Assembly: GCA_947588915.1 (NCBI GenBank) | Contig: CANPZA010000056.1 | Location: 1-9,612, forward strand | Origin: an uncultured Clostridia bacterium | GTDB lineage: Bacteria; Bacillota_A; Clostridia; TANB77; CAG-508 | Length of the DNA: 9,612 nt | Reading direction: 5' to 3' | Shown here: positions 5,615 through 9,612 of the stretch, piece by piece | How the letters are laid out: each line of letters opens with the position of its first letter | How positions within the stretch are numbered: position 1 is the first letter of the stretch | Position numbers and translations under genes: made by a program | Notes under the pieces: generated by a model | Told to the model about the DNA's origin: nothing | The model's database searches: none | The model's input: only the letters and a program-made list of their open reading frames with translations

Positions 5615-6844
5615 TTACCTGGATAAATTAATGAAATTAATTATATTTAATAATAATGATATTAGAAGTATTATCATCATGACTATTGTAGATTTCTTTT
5701 CTTTTTCAAAATTTAATTCTTTATATAATATATCATACTTATTTTTTACTTGATTATATAATATATCTAATTCAAATACTTCTTGTAATTTATCATTTAC
5801 CAATGTTCCTGTTTCATCTTCTGTTATTTCCTGTATCCATAAGCTTTTTGTGAATTCCACAAATTTTTTTCTGGTCTTTTTTACTTTTGAAATATCTTTA
5901 AATTCTAATTCTAATTTCTTCAAATATATTTTTTTGTATAAATTAAATATGTAAGTATAAAAATACTGTGTTTCATATTCTTCTGGAAGTATTGTATAAT
6001 TATTCATATCATAACTTGATGAAAATAACATCATCCCTAATTTACTTAATCCAATTTTCGCATATTTCCATTTAGTAAATGTCTCAAGTTTTTCATATTC
6101 ATAGTTTCTGCTACTATCTGCTGGCAATATATTTGCATATTTTATAAATTGATATTTTACATTTTCAAAATTATTTGTGTCATTCCAAGCTTCCTGATCT
6201 ATACATATATAAGAAAATGTTAAAAATCTTTCTGTATCTATATTTAATTTATTATTTTGTGTATTTTCTCCTGTTATTTGTTTAATAAATTCTTGAAATG
6301 TTTTTGTATCTGAAAAACTTGTAGTTTGTATTCTAATATTATCATAATTTTCTAAATCTACTAATTCATTGTTTATATCTTTAAATTTATAATTAAAGTT
6401 TAATATATTATTAAAACTAGTATAATCTTCTACATTTGTTTTTATTGTAAGAAAACATATACCCGTTGAAAAGCATATTATTTCTATTTTTCTAATAGTA
6501 AAAAATATTCCATTTGATTGTTCTACTTTTCCTTGTATATCACTTTCTAGTTTATATTCAAATATTGTGCAAGGATTTTTGGAAATAATCGCAACTTGTG
6601 TTTCGATAGGTAATTCTTTCAAATTTTTTAATTTTGTATTTCCATATCTAAAACTAGAGAATAGAAATTCTCTAGTTTTTGGCAAAAAATACTGATATAA
6701 TTTTAAATCTCTTTCTTTCTGAAAAATCTTTAAACTACAATTTTTATCTTTTAACATTTTTAATATATATTTTTGATATTTTCCATCTTTTATTACAAAT
6801 GGATGTATAAAATATGTGTATTGATAATTTGTCTTAAGTTCCAT
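5615..6844 (-). CDS. Unrecognised C-tail-anchored membrane protein
   Basis: I do not recognise this family. From ATG 6844 it has 409 residues: a long N-terminal region with no signal peptide (about 1-300, rich in Phe, Tyr and Lys), a charged, probably helical stretch (about 300-385), and one hydrophobic segment near the end (about 388-405) followed by only a few residues. That makes it a tail-anchored protein with its bulk in the cytoplasm. The layout of soluble domain, long helix and C-terminal membrane helix recalls CorA-type channels, but there is only one membrane helix and no GMN motif, so I do not assign it. The start is chosen because AAAGGTGG (6857-6850) lies 5 nt before ATG 6844. A GTG at 6853 is in frame but falls inside that site. 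It lies between the WG-repeat gene and acpS in one operon. Confidence 0.8.
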   Translation of the reverse strand: MELKTNYQYTYFIHPFVIKDGKYQKYILKMLKDKNCSLKIFQKERDLKLYQYFLPKTREFLFSSFRYGNTKLKNLKELPIETQVAIISKNPCTIFEYKLESDIQGKVEQSNGIFFTIRKIEIICFSTGICFLTIKTNVEDYTSFNNILNFNYKFKDINNELVDLENYDNIRIQTTSFSDTKTFQEFIKQITGENTQNNKLNIDTERFLTFSYICIDQEAWNDTNNFENVKYQFIKYANILPADSSRNYEYEKLETFTKWKYAKIGLSKLGMMLFSSSYDMNNYTILPEEYETQYFYTYIFNLYKKIYLKKLELEFKDISKVKKTRKKFVEFTKSLWIQEITEDETGTLVNDKLQEVFELDILYNQVKNKYDILYKELNFEKEKKSTIVMMIILLISLLLNIINFINLSR

Positions 6845-6856
6845 TTTTACCACCTT

Positions 6857-7024
6857 TTATAACTGATTATAATAATTCATATTAAGGTCTTTTCCCAAAT
6901 GCCATATGCCTATAAAATCAATTTTTAAATAATCATCTAAATTATATGTTGGGCTTATTACAACATTTCCTTTACTATCAATTGCTCCCCATTTTCCATC
7001 TTTTTTTATACCTGCATATCCGGA
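6857..7024 (-). other. Frameshifted 3' end of the WG-repeat gene
   Basis: After the frame slips by one base near 7022, the minus strand continues in another frame with a clear further WG repeat, GYAGIKKDGKWGAIDSKGN, then VVISPTYNLDDYL and a unique tail, to a TAA at 6859-6857. Removing one C from the TTCCGG at 7025-7020 restores a continuous reading, VTEQNIFGYAGIKKDG. The stop then lands just before the ribosome binding site of the next gene, as expected in an operon. The restored protein would have about 507 residues. Confidence 0.8.
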
Positions 7025-8381
7025 ATATGTTTTGCTCCGTTACATCATCATAATTATATTCTACAATTACTTTTCCTTCTTTATCTACAAATCCATATTT
7101 TCCATCTTTTTTACTTTTAAATAAAGTATTATTTTTTTGAATATCTGTAACATTTTTTTCTTCAAATTTAAAATTATAATATTTATCTTCTTCTCCCTGT
7201 CTTAATTTAATATATTCTTTCTCATTATTCATTTCTAACAAAATTCCAGATTGTCGTATAGAAAATTGATTATCTATTATATCATTTACATATCCCTCTT
7301 TTTCTGCGATATAAATATCTGCTTTTTCGTTATATGTCATTGAAATATAATTTAACTCTAGTTTAATAGCATTTTGTATATCTATAACTCCGAATTTTCC
7401 ACCTTTATTTGCAATAAATATACCTGTTTTTGTTTCTTTCAAATAATCATATTCTGGTTCAATCTTTATATCGCCTGCAAGCCCCATAACTCCATATTTG
7501 TTATTTTGTGTAAAAATAATTCCATTTTCAGTATTTTTTAATATTTGTTTTATTTCATCAAATCCTGTAGATAGTTTCTCCTCTCCATCTTTGTTTACTA
7601 ATATTTGTTTTCCGCCTTGTTTTATAACATACATATCATTGCCATATATTTTAGTAATTTCATCATATTTTGCTTCTAATACTATATTATTCGAATAATT
7701 TACAATTCCTTTTTTTCCATCTTCTCCTGTTATTATATAACCATCTTTATTATCATTTCCTAAGTTTGTTATATCTGTATATTGAACTGGTAAAATTTCT
7801 TTTCCTTGATTATCTAGTATTCCATATTTTCCATCTTTTTTTACTTTTACTGTTTCTTTTAATCCTGGTATTATTGTTATTTCTTCATATTCAAAATTTG
7901 TTAATTCTTTTCCATTTAAATCAACTAACCCATATTTTCCATCTTTTTTTGCTTTCAACATATTAGATTCATACCATATATTATTGTTTTCATCTTGATT
8001 TGATATAGCTTCAATTTTTTCGTATTGGGTTAAAATCTCTTCGTTATTTCCATTTAATGCTTTTGTTTTATATTCTCCTGTATTATAATCAACATCATAT
8101 ACACATAAAAAGACATCATTTTTACTATTTGGTATTGTTACCATTTCTTCATATGATGGGGCTATAACTTCATTTCCTTCGGAATCAATTACTCCCCACT
8201 TATTATCTTTAAATACTGCCATATAATCTTTGCTAGTTATTTTTGTTTGTTTATTATCTTTAGTTAATATATCTTTTATAATAAATATAGACATTATAAT
8301 TACTATTATTGCTACAATTACAGCAATTACTTTTTTTATATTTAATTTTGGTTCTTCATCATATCTTCTACCTCTACTCAT
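6978..8381 (-). CDS. WG-repeat membrane protein, frameshifted near its 3' end
   Basis: A single-pass membrane protein made mostly of WG (beta-propeller-like) repeats. As read it has 467 residues. A short basic N-terminus precedes one hydrophobic segment (about 17-37), and then come about eight repeats of the type KKDGKYGLVD-x-G-KE-I-x-x-Y-I, clear at about 54-80, 143-170, 178-205, 215-242, 285-312, 322-345 and 420-447, with a more degenerate one near 250-275. WG repeats are thought to bind other proteins or wall components; the ligand here is unknown, and the repeats most likely face outside. The last 14 residues (RICRYKKRWKMGSN) are out of frame, with the true tail encoded in the next frame. 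The ribosome binding site is AAGGAGGAT at 8396-8388. It is first in the operon leading to acpS and tatD. Confidence 0.85.
   Translation of the reverse strand: MSRGRRYDEEPKLNIKKVIAVIVAIIVIIMSIFIIKDILTKDNKQTKITSKDYMAVFKDNKWGVIDSEGNEVIAPSYEEMVTIPNSKNDVFLCVYDVDYNTGEYKTKALNGNNEEILTQYEKIEAISNQDENNNIWYESNMLKAKKDGKYGLVDLNGKELTNFEYEEITIIPGLKETVKVKKDGKYGILDNQGKEILPVQYTDITNLGNDNKDGYIITGEDGKKGIVNYSNNIVLEAKYDEITKIYGNDMYVIKQGGKQILVNKDGEEKLSTGFDEIKQILKNTENGIIFTQNNKYGVMGLAGDIKIEPEYDYLKETKTGIFIANKGGKFGVIDIQNAIKLELNYISMTYNEKADIYIAEKEGYVNDIIDNQFSIRQSGILLEMNNEKEYIKLRQGEEDKYYNFKFEEKNVTDIQKNNTLFKSKKDGKYGFVDKEGKVIVEYNYDDVTEQNIFRICRYKKRWKMGSN
7093..7950 (-). repeat. Repeated DNA inside the WG-repeat gene
   Basis: The same 20-bp string, CCATATTTTCCATCTTTTTT on the plus strand, occurs at 7093, 7822 and 7930, with a close relative near 6988. 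It encodes the KKDGKYG core of the WG repeats. The A-runs and identical copies are potential slippage or recombination points. Confidence 0.7.
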
Positions 8382-8399
8382 TTTTACATCCTCCTTCGA

Positions 8400-8435
8400 T
8401 ATCTACAATATATCATAAATCGACTTTCGTTTCAA
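8400..8435 (-). promoter_or_regulatory. Promoter of the WG-acpS-tatD operon
   Basis: On the minus strand, TTGAAA (8435-8430), a 17-bp spacer and TATATT (8412-8407), with TGA just before the -10, form a good sigma-A promoter with extended -10. The start would be near 8400, giving a short leader that still holds the ribosome binding site at 8396-8388. Confidence 0.7.
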
Positions 8436-8459
8436 TACCAAATGAAAATATATTTGGTA
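8436..8459. repeat. Inverted repeat abutting the -35 box (possible operator)
   Basis: TACCAAAT (8436-8443) and ATTTGGTA (8452-8459) form a perfect 8-bp inverted repeat with an 8-bp gap, directly upstream of the operon's -35. The size and placement suit a dimeric regulator. No regulator is identified. Confidence 0.45.
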
Positions 8460-8497
8460 AGAAATTATAGATATTACAATAATAGTATTATAAGTAG

Positions 8498-8525
8498 AAG
8501 ATTTTTAATAGAATATAAAAATCTT
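8498..8525. repeat. AT-rich hairpin between the Rpn remnant and the WG operon
   Basis: AAGATTTTTA (8498-8507) and TAAAAATCTT (8516-8525) form a perfect 10-bp stem with an 8-nt loop. It could be a weak terminator for minus-strand reading out of the Rpn remnants, but with two G-C pairs and no clear U-run beyond the stem this is uncertain. Confidence 0.4.
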
Positions 8526-8548
8526 TTGCAATTATAATTTTTATATTT

Positions 8549-8856
8549 TTAACTTTTAATTAAGCTCTTTAATTCCCTTTTCGTTAATCCTGTAATTTCT
8601 TGTATTTCCTGTATTGATATGTTTTTTTGTAACATTTTTTTAGCTGTAATTGTTATTCCTTCTTTTATTCCTTCTTTTATCCCTTCTTTTATCCCTTCTC
8701 TCATTCCTTTTTTTCTTTGTTTTTCATTTTCTTTCCTTATTATTTCTAGCACCATTTCTTCATCCACCTCATCAAATTTTTTCTTTGTCTTCTTTTTGGT
8801 AAAAATAATGTGTCTTTTTCTAAATTATCTTTGTATAATCATCAATGTCTACTACA
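8549..8856 (-). pseudogene. Rpn-type nuclease/transposase remnant, copy A (3' piece with internal deletions)
   Basis: A decayed copy of the 3' part of an Rpn-family (PD-(D/E)XK nuclease, recombination-promoting) gene. The last 72 codons (8767-8549, from a GTG) are open and encode the family's repeat tail, three EGIK units, and the closing helix motif NISIQEIQEITGLTKRELKSLIKS. Upstream, 8801-8856 still matches copy B at 9300-9355 (the VVDI-DYTK region), but about 150 bp in between are missing and the frame is broken by a one-base loss and stops. The nuclease core is absent. It lies 15 bp from copy B, so it arose by tandem duplication and then eroded. No function expected. Confidence 0.8.
8655..8702 (-). 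repeat. 12-bp tandem repeat, copy A (4 units)
   Basis: Four units of ATTCCTTCTTTT and variants on the plus strand encode the EGIK/EGIT series on the minus strand. The unit keeps the frame, so changes in copy number only lengthen or shorten the tail. Confidence 0.85.
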
Positions 8857-8871
8857 ACAATCTTTATATTT

Positions 8872-9544
8872 TTAACTTTTAATTAAGCTCTTTAATTCTC
8901 TTTTCGTTAACCCTGTAATTTCTTGTATTTCTTGTATTGATATGTTTTTTTGTAACATTTTTTTAGCTGTAATTGTTATACCTTCTTTTATTCCTTCTTT
9001 TATTCCTTCTTTTATTCCTTCTTTTATCCCTTCTTTTATCCCTTCTCTCATTCCTTCTTTTCTTTGTTTTTCATTTTCTTTCCTTATTATTTCTAGTACC
9101 ATTTCTTTATCCTCCTCATCAAATTTTTTTAATATTTTTTCTTTATCTTCTTCTTTTATCTTTTCTTTCAATATGTGTATTATTACCCTTTTTAATATCT
9201 TTTTGTTTTCTTTATTTTTCTCTTTTTCTATTATTCTATTCAGTATATTAATTATTTCCTCTTCTGTTTTTGCTTTTTCCAATAACATTATTTTTGATAA
9301 AAATAATGTGTCTTTTTCTAATTCATCTTTTGTATAATCATTAATGTCTACTACATAATATTCCCCCAATTTTACTTTATTTTTCTCTTCTAATATCTCC
9401 TGGCATTCCTCTATATACTTTTCTACATTCCATTTCCTTCTTCCCGTATATATTACTATTGGTATTACTCTTGGTAGTTTATGATTTTCTTTTGTCATCT
9501 TTTTTCCCTTTATTGCTTTTTCCATTATTGATACTTTGAATCTA
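8872..9544 (-). pseudogene. Rpn-type nuclease/transposase remnant, copy B (5' truncated)
   Basis: The C-terminal part of an Rpn-family (PD-(D/E)XK nuclease, putative transposase) protein. An open frame of 217 codons starts at ATG 9525, but there is no ribosome binding site before it. In-frame codons upstream (RFKVSI) continue family-like sequence to about 9544, where a likely insertion-sequence end begins. The remaining part shows the LPRVIPIVIYTGRRKWN motif, a charged coiled-coil-like middle, the GMREGIKEGIKEGIK series (five EGIK units) and the tail NISIQEIQEITGLTKRELK. Rpn proteins are usually about 300 residues with the catalytic core in the N-terminal third, and that part is missing, so the product would be inactive as a nuclease. 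The next element interrupting it at the right edge explains the loss. It could still be translated as a fragment. Confidence 0.8.
8978..9049 (-). repeat. 12-bp tandem repeat, copy B (6 units)
   Basis: Six units of the same 12-bp repeat as in copy A, ATTCCTTCTTTT with variants ATACC at the low-coordinate end and ATCCC at the other. The two outer units at the high end carry the same variants as in copy A, so the copies differ by two internal units (24 bp). Confidence 0.85.
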
Positions 9545-9612
9545 TGTCAAGTTTTTGGACACAAAATCGTGTAATTTTTATGCTGATATTTTTTCTACTT
9601 CATAAGGTATTT
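9545..9612 (-). mobile_element. End of an IS3-like insertion sequence, cut by the window edge
   Basis: From 9545 the plus strand reads TGTCAAGTTTTTGGACAC, which begins with TG and contains the TTTTGGACAC stretch common in IS3-family terminal repeats. The Rpn sequence stops making sense at this point. A transposase C-terminus (9578-9610, minus) ends 33 bp inside, the normal distance. The other end and the target duplication lie outside the window, so the family is tentative. Confidence 0.5.
9578..9612 (-). CDS. Partial transposase C-terminus
   Basis: The minus-strand frame entering from the window edge reads IPYEVEKISA and stops with TAA at 9580-9578. A Pro-Tyr-Glu-Val ending resembles the TPxEv motif that closes many DDE integrase-core transposases of IS3 type. 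With only ten residues visible the call rests mostly on the adjacent terminal-repeat-like sequence. Confidence 0.35.
   Translation of the reverse strand, partial: IPYEVEKISA

Noticed and set aside
6845..6853. GTG start at 6853 for the tail-anchored protein
   Set aside because: The GTG lies inside the AAAGGTGG that serves ATG 6844.
8549..8767. Independent small gene of 72 codons
   Set aside because: It starts at a GTG with no ribosome binding site and is nearly identical to the tail of the neighbouring Rpn copy, so it is a remnant rather than a gene.
8655..9049. Possible CRISPR-like or regulatory repeat array
   Set aside because: The 12-bp units are contiguous, have no spacers, and encode the in-frame EGIK series of Rpn proteins.
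8619..9337. Plus-strand open frames opposite the Rpn remnants, rich in PSFIPSFIPSF and Leu/Phe runs
   Set aside because: They are the antisense of the EGIK-coding 12-bp repeat. They lack credible ribosome binding sites and have low-complexity composition.

Overview
The window looks like chromosomal DNA from a very AT-rich, low-GC Bacillota, most likely an uncultured gut-type Clostridia. The reasons are strong AAGGAGG-type ribosome binding sites on nearly every gene, sigma-A-like promoters with TG-extended -10 boxes, A/T-ending codons, and typical Firmicutes families (LytTR without receiver, DUF348-G5-SleB hydrolase, LemA/HtpX, WG-repeat proteins, Rpn remnants). No tRNA, rRNA, CRISPR array or phage gene was seen.

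Layout. (1) 1-1625, plus strand: a LytTR regulator with a plausible self-binding site and extended -10 promoter. It is followed 2 bp later by a membrane-protein gene that runs without a stop into a second gene which still has its own strong ribosome binding site. A rho-independent terminator closes the unit. (2) 1650-2627, minus strand: an exported cell-wall hydrolase (membrane anchor, DUF348, G5, SleB-like domain) behind a near-perfect vegetative promoter. (3) 2628-2915: divergent intergenic region with two promoters and a 10-bp-stem hairpin. (4) 2916-4374, plus strand: overlapping lemA and htpX. (5) 4373-4413: an 18-bp-stem bidirectional terminator that contains the stop codons of both converging operons. 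(6) 4409-8381, minus strand: a four-gene operon read right to left, namely a WG-repeat membrane protein with a frameshift near its 3' end, an unrecognised tail-anchored membrane protein, acpS and tatD. (7) 8540-9612: decayed mobile-gene material, comprising two tandem 3' pieces of an Rpn-type (PD-(D/E)XK nuclease family) gene that differ in the number of a 12-bp EGIK-coding repeat, and at the right edge the end of what looks like an IS3-type insertion sequence that removed the 5' part of the better-preserved copy.

How the parts work together. The left unit resembles the LytTR regulatory systems known from streptococci (HdrRM, BrsRM), in which a LytTR activator is paired with a membrane protein. 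Here the membrane partner may be joined to an extracytoplasmic domain. The centre is envelope housekeeping: peptidoglycan hydrolase, membrane protease HtpX and LemA. The minus operon joins a likely surface-exposed WG protein and an unknown membrane protein to acyl-carrier-protein activation (AcpS) and a TatD nuclease. The right end is accessory and eroding. The best candidates for something undescribed are the LytTR/membrane/extracytoplasmic fusion and the tail-anchored protein next to acpS. Neither can be called a new system from sequence alone.
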